Of a stretch of 37,203 nucleotides of DNA, positions 15,827 through 23,916 are shown piece by piece. The DNA is from Actinomycetes bacterium (GTDB lineage: Bacteria > Actinomycetota > Actinomycetes > Actinomycetales > Cellulomonadaceae): assembly GCA_023389455.1 (NCBI GenBank), contig JAEWEJ010000082.1:1-37203 (forward strand), in the 5' to 3' direction. The translations under genes were made by a program, and so were the position numbers. The notes beneath the pieces were generated by a model. It did not search any database. It saw only the letters and a program-made list of their open reading frames with translations, and was not told the DNA's origin. Each line of letters starts with the position of its first letter. Position 1 is the first letter of the stretch.

Positions 15827-16813
15827 TCAGAGCCCTGCCTGGGCGCTCTGCTCCCGCAGGTCGTTCTCCACCATCATGGTCACGAGCTGCGAGAAACCGA
15901 CCTGCGGCTGCCACCCGAGGACGTCGCGGGCCTTCGCCGGGTCGCCGATCAGCAGGTCGACCTCGGCCGGGCGCATGAACGCCGGGTCCTGGCGGACGTA
16001 CCGGGTCCAGTCGTCGATGCCCACCGCGCCGAAGGCGATGTCCAGCAGCTCGCCGATCGAGTGCGTCTCACCGGTGGCGACCACGTAGTCGTCGGCGGTG
16101 TCCTGCTGCAGCATCCGCCACATCGCCTCGACGTAGTCGCCCGCGAAGCCCCAGTCCCGCTTGGCGTCGAGGTTGCCCATGACGATCTCGTCCTGCAGGC
16201 CGAGCTTGATGCGCGCGACCGCCATCGAGACCTTGCGGGTGACGAACTCGGGCCCGCGGCGGGGCGACTCGTGGTTGAACAGGATGCCGGACGAGGCGTG
16301 CATGCCGTACGACTCGCGGTAGTTGATGGTCATGTAGTGGCCGAAGACCTTGGCCACCCCGTACGGCGAGCGCGGCCACAGCAGCGTGGTCTCGCGCTGG
16401 GGCACCTCCTGCACCTTGCCGAACATCTCGGAGCTGGAGGCCTGGTAGAAGCGCACCTTCGTCGGGTCGTCGTGCGAGTACAGCCGCACGGCCTCGAGCA
16501 TGTTCAGCACGCCCTTGCCCGTCACCTCGGACGTCAGGAGCGCGTTCTCCCAGGAGTACGCGACGAACGAGATCGCCCCGAGGTTGTACACCTCGTCCGG
16601 CTGCGCCACGTCGAGTGCGCGGATCAGGCTCGACATGTCCGTCAGGTCACCCGTCACGAGCTTCACGCCGGGCACGGTGGTCCGGACCAGCTCGAGCTTC
16701 GGGTTGTTCTGGCCGCGGATCAGGCCATAGACCTCGTAGCCCTTGGAGAGCAGGAGCTCGGAGAGGTAGAGGCCGTCCTGGCCCGTGATTCCGGTGATGA
16801 GTGCGCGGGGCAT
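15827..16813 (-). CDS. gmd: GDP-mannose 4,6-dehydratase
   Basis: A 328-residue extended SDR that converts GDP-mannose to GDP-4-keto-6-deoxy-D-mannose, the precursor of GDP-D-rhamnose, GDP-fucose and related sugars. Visible are GITGQDG (residues 8-14), Arg33 in GLIRGQNN, SSSEMFG with Ser128/Glu129, Tyr151 and Lys155 in YGVAKVFGHYM, and the NHESPRRGPEFVTRKV signature. It is a little shorter than classical Gmd (about 340-370). The ATG has GAGGAA just upstream and a TANNNT -10 further up. It heads a three-gene minus-strand unit with its paralogue and the GT2-GT4 fusion, so one of those transferases may use the resulting sugar. Confidence 0.9.
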   Translation of the reverse strand: MPRALITGITGQDGLYLSELLLSKGYEVYGLIRGQNNPKLELVRTTVPGVKLVTGDLTDMSSLIRALDVAQPDEVYNLGAISFVAYSWENALLTSEVTGKGVLNMLEAVRLYSHDDPTKVRFYQASSSEMFGKVQEVPQRETTLLWPRSPYGVAKVFGHYMTINYRESYGMHASSGILFNHESPRRGPEFVTRKVSMAVARIKLGLQDEIVMGNLDAKRDWGFAGDYVEAMWRMLQQDTADDYVVATGETHSIGELLDIAFGAVGIDDWTRYVRQDPAFMRPAEVDLLIGDPAKARDVLGWQPQVGFSQLVTMMVENDLREQSAQAGL

Positions 16814-16847
16814 GATTCCTCGGTCGCTATGGGGACAGTGGCACCCG

Positions 16848-16853
16848 AGCGTA
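16848..16853 (-). promoter_or_regulatory. -10 element of the gmd promoter
   Basis: On the minus strand this reads TACGCT (TANNNT), about 35 bases upstream of the gmd ATG, with a GAGGAA ribosome binding site between. The region is shared divergently with the methyltransferase gene at 16944. No clear -35 is visible. Confidence 0.4.
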
Positions 16854-16931
16854 CCGACTCCGCTGCTCGCGCGCGGACACCCTGGGCCGGACCGGCGTTG
16901 CGGACCGCCGGTCGGCCACAGCCCTCACCCC

Positions 16932-16937
16932 TATGAT
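16932..16937 (+). promoter_or_regulatory. -10 element of a leaderless methyltransferase transcript
   Basis: TATGAT, a near-consensus -10, ends six bases before the GTG start at 16944, and no ribosome binding site fits between. The expected transcription start falls on the start codon. This is the clearest leaderless arrangement in the window. Confidence 0.55.
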
Positions 16938-16943
16938 GCAACC

Positions 16944-17885
16944 GTGCAGCAGCAGGCTCCCTTCGTGTCCAACGCGCAGAACGGCGAGGACGTCGTCCTG
17001 TGGAGGGCCCTAGGGCACCTCGCTACCGGCACCTACGTCGAGGTCGGCGCCAACCACCCCGGCGAGGACTCCGCGACCCGCGCGTTCTACGACCGGGGAT
17101 GGCGCGGCCTGACCGTGGAGCCCGTCCCTGCGTACGCCGACCTGCACCGGCGGGAGCGCCCGCGGGACACCCTGCTCGAGGCCGCCGTGACGGACCGTCC
17201 GGGTGACGTCGTGCTGCACGTGATCCCCGACAGCGGCCTGTCCACGCTGGTGGACGACGTCAGCGAGGGCCACGCCCGCAGCGGCTTCGCGACCGAGGAC
17301 GTGACGGTCCCGGGGGTCCGCCTGGACGACGCCGTGGCCGACGCCGGACTCACGGACGTCCCCGTGCACTTCCTGCTGGTGGACGTCGAGGGGGCCGAGG
17401 CCGAGGTGCTCGCCTCGGTGGACCTCGCCCGCTGGCGGCCCTGGGTGCTCGTGGTCGAGGCGACGGCCCCGAACTCGACGGAGCAGACGCACCACGCGTG
17501 GGAGCCGCGACTGCTGGCCGCCGGGTACGAGCTCTGCCTGTTCGACGGCGTGTCGCGGTTCTACGTCGCGCGCGAGCACGCCGAGGAGCTCGGGCCGCGG
17601 CTCTCCTACCCCGCGTGCGTCCTGGACGGCTACGTGACCCGCACGACCGTGCGGCTCCAGGAGGAGCGCGCCGAGGCGGTCCGCGACGCCGTGCACTGGC
17701 GGACGCGCGCGCTCGTCGGCTGGGCCGAGCGCCTGGCCGCCACCGCACCGGCGGCGGACGACGGCGAGGAGGTCGCACGGCTCCGTGCCGAGAACGCCGC
17801 GATCCGGCAGACCTTCTCCTGGCGCGTGACCCGCCCGCTGCGCGGGGTGCGCCGCCTCGTCGCGGCCGTCCGGACCGCCCGGTGA
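16944..17885 (+). CDS. FkbM family SAM-dependent methyltransferase
   Basis: A 313-residue protein with the FkbM-type methyltransferase domain in the first 220 residues: SNAQNGEDVVLWRAL, the SAM-binding TYVEVGANHPGEDS, VEPVPAYADL, and the acidic LLVDVEGAEAEVL. Such enzymes O-methylate sugars or acceptor hydroxyls. The last 50 residues form a short heptad-like helix (RLRAENAAIR) ending in FSWRVTRPLRGVRR, a basic tail that recurs in polysaccharide glycosyltransferases and methyltransferases and may tether them to membrane or complex. The GTG start is chosen because the TATGAT -10 lies just upstream, longer readings would run into the gmd promoter, and the domain begins directly. It overlaps the next GT4 gene by four bases. 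Methylation may cap chain growth; that is inference. Confidence 0.85.
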   Translation: MQQQAPFVSNAQNGEDVVLWRALGHLATGTYVEVGANHPGEDSATRAFYDRGWRGLTVEPVPAYADLHRRERPRDTLLEAAVTDRPGDVVLHVIPDSGLSTLVDDVSEGHARSGFATEDVTVPGVRLDDAVADAGLTDVPVHFLLVDVEGAEAEVLASVDLARWRPWVLVVEATAPNSTEQTHHAWEPRLLAAGYELCLFDGVSRFYVAREHAEELGPRLSYPACVLDGYVTRTTVRLQEERAEAVRDAVHWRTRALVGWAERLAATAPAADDGEEVARLRAENAAIRQTFSWRVTRPLRGVRRLVAAVRTAR

Positions 17886-19399
17886 CGGTGCTGGCAGCCC
17901 GTGCCCGGGGGGCGCAGACCGACGACCCCGAGCTCCTGCTGCGCGCGCTCGACCAGCGGCTCACGGTCGCGGCCCGGACCCTGCGGGTGCCCGGGCACGA
18001 GGAGGTACCCGCGGACGACCGGCCGGGCGCCGCAGCGGCACAGCTCCTGCAGCCGCTCCTCACGCACGCAGGGGACGCCGGTGACGACGTCCGCTGGCTC
18101 GTGCTGACCGCCGTCGGCGCCGCGCTCCCCACCGCGCAGGAGATCGTGGACCTGCGCCGCGCGCTGGCGTCGACGCCGGTCCGGCACCTCGCGACAGCGC
18201 TCCTGGAGTCGCTCCTGACGGAGCCCGGGCGGGGCCGACCCGACCTCCCCCTGGACCTCGTGGCCGGTGGGGTCGTCGTCGACGTCGACTTCAGCGCTCG
18301 GAACGACATCCACACCGGGATCCACCGCGTCGTGCGCGAGACGGTGCCGCGCTGGGCGAGACGCCACGAGGTCGCTCCCGTCGCCTGGGTCGACCAGTAC
18401 TCGGCCTTCCGCCGCCTCGCGCCCGCCGAGGAGGACCGCGTCCTGCGCTTCGGCCAGGACCTGCCGCCGGCGGACGCCTCCGGGTACTCCCCGCGCCTCG
18501 TCGTGCCGTGGCGCTCCACCGTCGTGCTCCCGGACGTCCCGAACGGCGACGCCGCCGAGCACCTGGCCGCGCTCGCGCAGTACTCCGGCAACCGGCTGTC
18601 CCTCATCGGGTACGACATGATCCCGATCACGAGTGCCGAGACCCGTCCCGCGCACGACGCCGTGGTGTTCGGGCAGTACCTGAGCGTCGTCAAGCACGCG
18701 TGGCGGGTCGCGGGAATCAGCCGCTCGGCGACCACCGAGTTCGCCGGGTTCGCCGACGCGGTCGCCGCGCAGGGTCTTCCCGGCCCGGCGGTCCGCGAGG
18801 TCCGCCTGGTCGAGGATGCGCCGCCGGCCGGCTCGGCGCGGCCCGCCGGCACCCGGCCGCGCGTGCTGTGCGTCGCCAGCCGCGAGCCGCACAAGAACCA
18901 GCGGGCCGTGCTGCACGCGGCCGAGCGACTCTGGCGCGCCGGGCTCGACTTCGAGCTCGAGCTGATCGGCGGCCCGGGCTGGAGCGACGCGGTGCTCGCA
19001 CCCGCGATCGTCCGGGCTCGAGCGGCCGGCCGTCCGTTGGTGGACAGCGGTCGCGTCAGCGACGAGTACCTGTGGTCCGCCCTGCGCGGGGCCGCGTTCA
19101 CCGTCTTCGTGTCGCTGCACGAGGGGTACGGCCTGCCGCTCGCCGACTCGCTCGCCTGCGGGACCCCGGCCGTCACGTCGGACTTCGGCAGCCAGCTCGA
19201 GATCGCCGAGGGCGGCGGTTGCCTGACGGTGGACCCACGGGACGACGGCGCCATCACGGATGCCATGCGCCGGCTGCTGACCGAGCCTGCGACGCTCGCA
19301 GCGCTCCGGGCCGAGGCGGCGGCGCGCCCGCGCCGGACCTGGGAAGAGTACGCGGACGAGCTCTGGGAGGTCCTCGTGGCCGAGGGAGGAGACCGGTGA
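17882..19399 (+). CDS. GT4 glycosyltransferase (first of a tandem pair)
   Basis: A 505-residue protein. The first 125 residues or so are Ala/Leu-rich helices of unknown role. A middle part begins with VVVDVDFSARNDIHTGIHRVVRE, includes VPWRSTVVLP and YSGNRLSLIGYDMIPITSAET, and leads into a GT4 C-terminal domain with VASREPHKNQ, LIGGPGW and HEGYGLPLADSLACGTPAVTS. The second acidic residue of the EX7E motif is Asp instead of Glu, unlike the next gene. The GTG start overlaps the methyltransferase stop. The protein shares its whole layout with the downstream gene, so the two arose by duplication and probably act on successive positions of the same polymer. The donor is unknown. Confidence 0.83.
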   Translation: MTVLAARARGAQTDDPELLLRALDQRLTVAARTLRVPGHEEVPADDRPGAAAAQLLQPLLTHAGDAGDDVRWLVLTAVGAALPTAQEIVDLRRALASTPVRHLATALLESLLTEPGRGRPDLPLDLVAGGVVVDVDFSARNDIHTGIHRVVRETVPRWARRHEVAPVAWVDQYSAFRRLAPAEEDRVLRFGQDLPPADASGYSPRLVVPWRSTVVLPDVPNGDAAEHLAALAQYSGNRLSLIGYDMIPITSAETRPAHDAVVFGQYLSVVKHAWRVAGISRSATTEFAGFADAVAAQGLPGPAVREVRLVEDAPPAGSARPAGTRPRVLCVASREPHKNQRAVLHAAERLWRAGLDFELELIGGPGWSDAVLAPAIVRARAAGRPLVDSGRVSDEYLWSALRGAAFTVFVSLHEGYGLPLADSLACGTPAVTSDFGSQLEIAEGGGCLTVDPRDDGAITDAMRRLLTEPATLAALRAEAAARPRRTWEEYADELWEVLVAEGGDR

Positions 19400-20901
19400 G
19401 GATGCGACGCACGACCGTCGCGCCCGGCACGACGCCGGAGCCGGGCCGGGAGGAGACGTCCGCCTGGGACGCCCGCGTGCGACTGCTCGCCACGGCGCTG
19501 GACCGGCCCGTGCCCCCGGGCCGCCCGGCGGCGGAGGGGCGGCTCGGCGAGGCGCTGGACGCGCTCGTCGACCCGCAGGACCGGTCGCAGGTGTGGCTGG
19601 CGCTCGCGGTGCTGACCGCCCGGCTTCCGCTGGAGGACACGGTCCTGGAGGCCGCGCGCGCCGCCGAGCTCGACGGGGGCGGGGCGCTCGCCGACGCGGT
19701 CGCCGCCGAGACGACCGCGCACAGCGCTCGGTGGTCCGTCCGGGTCGCGACCGGCACGACCCTCGTGGACGTGGCGCACACCGCGTCGACGACCTTGAGC
19801 ACCGGCATCCAGCGTGTCGCGCGGGAGGCCACCCGCCGTTGGCTGCGCGACCACGACTGCGAGGCGCTGTCCTGGACGCAGGACTTCGAGGCGCCGCGCG
19901 AGCTCACGGACGTCGAGCTCGGGCGCATCGTGAGCGCGCGCGCCGCCGAGCGGGACCTGCCGTCCGAGCAGACGACCGTGGTGGTCCCCTGGCGTGCCCG
20001 ATACCTCGTCCCCGAGCTCGCGGCCGAGCCGCAACGGTCCGCCCGCCTGCGGGCGCTCGCACGGTTCAGCGGCAACCGCACCGGTGCGATCGGGTTCGAC
20101 TGCGTCCCCCTGACCTCCGCGGAGACCACGCAACTGGGGTTCGCGGGGGTCTTCGCCGGCAACCTGTCGGCCGTGCGCTGGTTCGACCGCGTCGTGACCA
20201 TCTCCGAGGCGGCGCGGACCGAGTACCGCGGCTGGACCCGCATGATCGGGGCGATCGGGGTGCCGGGGCCGCAGCTGGAGACGGTGCTGCTGCCCGTCGA
20301 GGCGCCTGACCCGGCCGACGTGGACGTCCGGGCCGCCCGTGACCGGTTCGTCGTGGCGGGGCTCCCGCTCGTGCTCGTCGTCGGCAGCCACGAGCCGCGC
20401 AAGAACCACGCGGCGGTGCTGCACGCCGCGGAGCTGCTGTGGCGCGAGGGCCTCGAGTTCAGCCTCACGTTCGTGGGCGGCAACGCGTGGGACAGCGAGG
20501 CGTTCCAGGCGCGGCTCGCCGGCCTGCAGGCCGGCGGCCGACCCGTGGAGACGGCGAGCAAGATCCCCGACGCGCAGCTCTGGGGGGCCTACCAGCTCGC
20601 GAGATTCACCGTGTTCCCCTCCTTCAACGAGGGGTACGGACTGCCGGTGGCCGAGTCGCTCGCCGTCGGCACACCCGCCATCACGTCCGGGTTCGGCAGC
20701 ATGCTGGAGATCGCCGAGGGCGGCGGCACCCTGCTGGTCGACCCGCACGACGACCTGTCCGTCGCCGACGCCATGCGCCGGTTGCTCACCCACCCACCCA
20801 CGCTCCGCCGTCTGCGGCAGGAAGCCGAGGCGCGTCCCGCCCGCACCTGGGACGAGTACGCCGCGGAGGCGTGGGCCGCCCTGACGTCCGAGCCGGCCTG
20901 A
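19396..20901 (+). CDS. GT4 glycosyltransferase (second of a tandem pair)
   Basis: A 501-residue paralogue of the preceding protein with the same order of parts: a helical N-terminal region of about 120 residues, TLVDVAHTASTTLSTGIQRVAREA, VVPWRARYLVPEL, FSGNRTGAIGFDCVPLTSAET, VVGSHEPRKNH, FVGGNAW and the canonical EX7E motif in NEGYGLPVAESLAVGTPAITS. I take the GTG at 19396, five bases after GGAGGA and overlapping the previous stop; an ATG two codons later is an alternative. It ends a three-gene operon (methyltransferase, GT4, GT4), and a very strong hairpin follows. The STGIQRV/HTGIHRV signature groups both with transferases of cyanobacterial and actinobacterial capsule loci. Specificity is unknown. 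Confidence 0.83.
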   Translation: MRMRRTTVAPGTTPEPGREETSAWDARVRLLATALDRPVPPGRPAAEGRLGEALDALVDPQDRSQVWLALAVLTARLPLEDTVLEAARAAELDGGGALADAVAAETTAHSARWSVRVATGTTLVDVAHTASTTLSTGIQRVAREATRRWLRDHDCEALSWTQDFEAPRELTDVELGRIVSARAAERDLPSEQTTVVVPWRARYLVPELAAEPQRSARLRALARFSGNRTGAIGFDCVPLTSAETTQLGFAGVFAGNLSAVRWFDRVVTISEAARTEYRGWTRMIGAIGVPGPQLETVLLPVEAPDPADVDVRAARDRFVVAGLPLVLVVGSHEPRKNHAAVLHAAELLWREGLEFSLTFVGGNAWDSEAFQARLAGLQAGGRPVETASKIPDAQLWGAYQLARFTVFPSFNEGYGLPVAESLAVGTPAITSGFGSMLEIAEGGGTLLVDPHDDLSVADAMRRLLTHPPTLRRLRQEAEARPARTWDEYAAEAWAALTSEPA

Positions 20902-20939
20902 CGCCCGAACCGCCTCCGACAGGCCGACGGGCCGCGGCC

Positions 20940-20973
20940 GCCGACGGGCCGGCCGCGGGGCCGGCCCGTCGGC
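20940..20973. terminator. Strong bidirectional hairpin terminator
   Basis: A perfect 15-bp inverted repeat (20940-20954 with 20959-20973) and a GCGG loop lies between two converging genes. The left arm's first 12 bases are also present upstream at 20923-20934, so a competing longer-loop hairpin is possible. No T-tract is present. Confidence 0.8.
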
Positions 20974-20985
20974 CTCACCGCCGGG

Positions 20986-21603
20986 TCACGGGTACCTGGC
21001 GATGGCGCGGCCGCGGTACTCGAGGCTGCCGGCGATGCCGGTCCGGACCGCGCCCTCGCCGCTCTGCAGCAGAACCTGCGCCCACGCCGCCTGACCGCTC
21101 GGGTCCGGAGACCGGCCGAGGAAGGTCTGGTAGTAGTCCCCGGCGCGCACGGTCGCAGCCTCCTGCGACCACCAGATCGAGTCCACGACCCACGCCCGCC
21201 CCTGCGACCCGACCAGCGAGACCCACTGGCCGACCTCGGCCGGGCTCGCGCTGCGTCGCAGCATGGTCGTGTAGAGCCGCTGCACGTACCCTTCCCAGGT
21301 CCCCCCGGACGCGGCGAAGTACTCGTCGGAGTCGTAGAACCGTCGTTGCACGTCGTCCACCGTCGCCTGGCGCGACCGGATCGCGACCAACCACGCATCG
21401 GCCCCGGAGGGCTCGGGCTCCCGGCCCAGCACCTCGCGGTAGGCCTTCGCGACGCGCTTGGCGATGTACTCGTCGCTGCGCGTGAGCGTGTCGACCAGTA
21501 CCGACTGGCTGGTGCCGGTCAGCATCGCGTTCGACCAGCCCTGGAGGCCGGTGGGGTCCGGACCGCGGCCGAGGAGGTCGACGTACAGCGCGGTGACGAC
21601 CGA
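20986..21603 (-). repeat. DUF4214 module, copy 1 (duplicated coding segment)
   Basis: Codes for the last 205 residues of the SpoIID-like protein. Aligned by hand with copy 2 (25203-25820) it needs no gaps and has about 24 amino-acid differences. DNA similarity is also obvious across the segment. Outside it the two proteins are unrelated. Confidence 0.9.
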
Positions 21604-22851
21604 GGCGGCCTCGGCGGGCGAGTCCCACGAGATGCTGAACCAGTCGCTCTTGAGCCCGAGCGCGACACGCACCTCGTTGCCCGTCATCGTGCGCGAGCCC
21701 GCCGTCCCGCTGACGGCTACCTGGAGCACCCGGCCGCCGTCGGCGCCCAGGCCGTTGCGCTGCGTCACGGCCATCGACCGCACGGTTCCGACGCCGAGCT
21801 TGGCGGACGCGGTGGCCAGCGGGATGCTGGCGACCCAGTTGTGGTTCGGGTTGGACGCGGCCGCATCGCCGAGGTCCTCGACAGCCGGGAAGGTGCCGCC
21901 CGCGGTCCACCCGCCCGTCGAGGAGCTGAACTCCGTCCGGACGACCGCACCCGTACCGGGAGACACGCGGACGACGCCGGCAGTCCGGTCGATCGCGTCG
22001 TTCGCGGCGGCGGCGTCCAGGATCGTCTGCGGACGGCTCCACGCCTGGAACGCGGCACCCTCGTACACCTGGCACGCCGTGCTGTCGCAGGTGGTGGCGC
22101 CGGACGGCCGTGTGCCGGAGAGCGCGTAGCTGCGGGCCGCAACGGCCTGCGCCATGAGCGCCTGCATGCCCCGCCCGCCGCCCGCGCTGCCCCAGGACGC
22201 GGGCGACTCGCGCGGGACGACTCCGCGCAGGTAGTCCTCCGAGGCGAGGCGGCTGAAGGTCATCTGGTTGGCCCCGACCCGCTGCACGCTCAGCGTGCCG
22301 CGGTAGGCCCGCTCCCCTGTCGCCTCGCACACGCGGATCAGGCGGTCGAACCCCGACTGGCTCGCGGTGCCGATCTCCACAGCCCCGGCCCGGTAAGTAC
22401 CGGGCAGCGGCGTCCAGCTGGGCCCGGCGCAGGTGGTGGAGGTCCAGAGCAGGACCGACCCGTCCGCCTGCGTCCGGGCGAGGATCGCGACGTCACCGCT
22501 CCCGACCGCTGCTCCGTTGACGCGCAGGTCGCGGCCGATGGCGACCAGCTCCTTGCCGTTGAGCGCCGTCAGCTCGACCGTGACCTCGCGGGAGCCGACG
22601 TTCCCGGCGTTCGTGCCGCCGTAGTAGTGGCCGAGGATCTGGTCCGCGGACCACCCGTGGTCCACGGCGTACCCGAGCGCCCCGTACTGCCCCATGCCGC
22701 GGCCGTGGCCCCAGCCGTGGCCAGAGAAGGTGAGCGTGTCCCCGGTGGCCGCCTCGGCGCGGTCCGCCGGCCCCCCGGCGACCACGGCGAGCGCGCACAG
22801 CAGGGCGAGCGCGGTGAGGCGCGCGACGGCTCGCGCGAGTCGGATGGGCAT
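20986..22851 (-). CDS. Secreted SpoIID/LytB-domain protein with C-terminal DUF4214 repeats
   Basis: A 621-residue exported protein. Residues 1-34 are a signal peptide with two basic residues, a hydrophobic core and an ADRAEA-type cleavage site. From about 40 to 400 it is a SpoIID/LytB-like domain: GHGWGHGRGMGQYGA, then the hallmark EDYLRGVVPRE and ALMAQAVAARSYAL, and later TEFSSSTGG. SpoIID of Bacillus is a lytic transglycosylase acting on glycan strands stripped of stem peptides. Residues 417-621 are four imperfect repeats with a LGRxPDPxG...W core (DUF4214), ending in ARYP at the stop. This last part is nearly the same as the end of the amidase encoded at 25203-27239. The ATG at 22851 has GGAG upstream. 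The gene is divergent from wzm and is likely to act on the wall outside the membrane. Confidence 0.85.
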   Translation of the reverse strand: MPIRLARAVARLTALALLCALAVVAGGPADRAEAATGDTLTFSGHGWGHGRGMGQYGALGYAVDHGWSADQILGHYYGGTNAGNVGSREVTVELTALNGKELVAIGRDLRVNGAAVGSGDVAILARTQADGSVLLWTSTTCAGPSWTPLPGTYRAGAVEIGTASQSGFDRLIRVCEATGERAYRGTLSVQRVGANQMTFSRLASEDYLRGVVPRESPASWGSAGGGRGMQALMAQAVAARSYALSGTRPSGATTCDSTACQVYEGAAFQAWSRPQTILDAAAANDAIDRTAGVVRVSPGTGAVVRTEFSSSTGGWTAGGTFPAVEDLGDAAASNPNHNWVASIPLATASAKLGVGTVRSMAVTQRNGLGADGGRVLQVAVSGTAGSRTMTGNEVRVALGLKSDWFSISWDSPAEAASVVTALYVDLLGRGPDPTGLQGWSNAMLTGTSQSVLVDTLTRSDEYIAKRVAKAYREVLGREPEPSGADAWLVAIRSRQATVDDVQRRFYDSDEYFAASGGTWEGYVQRLYTTMLRRSASPAEVGQWVSLVGSQGRAWVVDSIWWSQEAATVRAGDYYQTFLGRSPDPSGQAAWAQVLLQSGEGAVRTGIAGSLEYRGRAIARYP

Positions 22852-22957
22852 GCTGCTCCGATCGTCCGGCGTCCGCGGGTGCGGCACGGGCCCGGCCAGT
22901 ATCGCGGGCCGCGGGGGCATCGCGGGAGCACCTGACGGGGTGCGTCCGGGTGACGGG

Positions 22958-22963
22958 TAGGCT
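22958..22963 (+). promoter_or_regulatory. -10 element upstream of wzm
   Basis: TAGGCT fits TANNNT and lies about 50 bases before the wzm ATG. No convincing -35 is seen. The same hexamer occurs before rmlB at 36229. Confidence 0.4.
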
Positions 22964-23013
22964 GTCCGCGCCGGTCGGGCAGTCTCGACCGTCGGTCGAC
23001 ACCCAGGAGAACG

Positions 23014-23916
23014 ATGGACCTCCGCGACGCACGGGCCATGGAGCTCGCCGCCCAGCCCCTGCGCACCGCCGGCAGCCGCACCGGCCTGTTCCGCGGCTTC
23101 GCCAGCTCGATCAAGGACATCTGGGGGCACCGAGAGCTGCTCGACCTCCTCATCAAGCGCGAGGTCAAGGCGCGGTACAAGGACAGCGCCCTCGGCTTCG
23201 TGTGGAGCCTGATGCGGCCCCTGGCGATGCTGCTGATCTACTACATCGCCCTCGGCAAGTTCCTCGGCGCGGCACGCGACATCCCGGACTTCGCGATCTT
23301 CATCTACACCGGACTGACCGCGTGGGGCCTGTTCTCCGAGGCGGTCTCGACCGGGACCGCCTCGATCGTGCAGAACGCAGGCCTGGTGAAGAAGGTCTAC
23401 CTGCCGCGCGAGATCTTCCCGCTGGCGTCGCTCGGCTCGGCGCTGTTCAACTTCGCGATCCAGCTCGCCATCCTCTTCGCGGCCACGGTGGCCGCCGGGC
23501 ACGTGCCGTCCGGCGTCCGCTGGGGCTACCTGCCCCTGGCGCTCGCCGTGATCGTGGTGACGGCCCTGGGCTGGGCGCTGCTGCTCGCCGCCGTGAACGT
23601 GTACCTGCGGGACATCCAGTACCTCGTCGAAATCGCCCTGATGATCGCGTTCTGGGCCTCGCCGATCGTCTACTCGTGGGGCCTGGTGAACCGCGAGGTG
23701 CACAGCGAGACGCTCCAGTCGCTCTACCTCGTCAACCCGATGACCGCGGCGATCATGGGCTTCCAGCGCACGTTCTGGGTGTCCGGCGACAGCCAGCCGG
23801 TGCCGGAGAACCTCACCGGGATGCTCTGGGCCTGGCTGGGGATCGGGCTCGTGTTCACCTTCATCGGGCAGCGCGTCTTCGCACGCCTGCAGGGCAATTT
23901 CGCTCAGGAGCTCTGA
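23014..23916 (+). CDS. wzm: ABC-2 type polysaccharide export permease
   Basis: A 300-residue membrane protein of the ABC-2 exporter family. After a cytoplasmic N-terminus with the LLIKREVKARYKDSALGFVWSLMRPL segment, which is highly typical of Wzm/TagG permeases, there are about six membrane spans, with KKVYLPREIFPLASL in the middle loop and YLRDIQYLVEI before the fifth span. With the ATPase encoded next (TGATG overlap) it would export a finished lipid-linked polysaccharide through the cytoplasmic membrane. AGGAGA lies four bases before the ATG. Teichoic acid exporter TagG is the close alternative; the multi-sugar locus favours a capsular or wall polysaccharide. Confidence 0.93.
   Translation: MDLRDARAMELAAQPLRTAGSRTGLFRGFASSIKDIWGHRELLDLLIKREVKARYKDSALGFVWSLMRPLAMLLIYYIALGKFLGAARDIPDFAIFIYTGLTAWGLFSEAVSTGTASIVQNAGLVKKVYLPREIFPLASLGSALFNFAIQLAILFAATVAAGHVPSGVRWGYLPLALAVIVVTALGWALLLAAVNVYLRDIQYLVEIALMIAFWASPIVYSWGLVNREVHSETLQSLYLVNPMTAAIMGFQRTFWVSGDSQPVPENLTGMLWAWLGIGLVFTFIGQRVFARLQGNFAQEL

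Noticed and set aside
17350..20793. An 1147-codon open frame on the minus strand across the methyltransferase and GT4 genes
   Set aside because: Same reason: composition typical of GC-rich antisense reading, no motifs, and both plus-strand GT4 genes have full domain structure.
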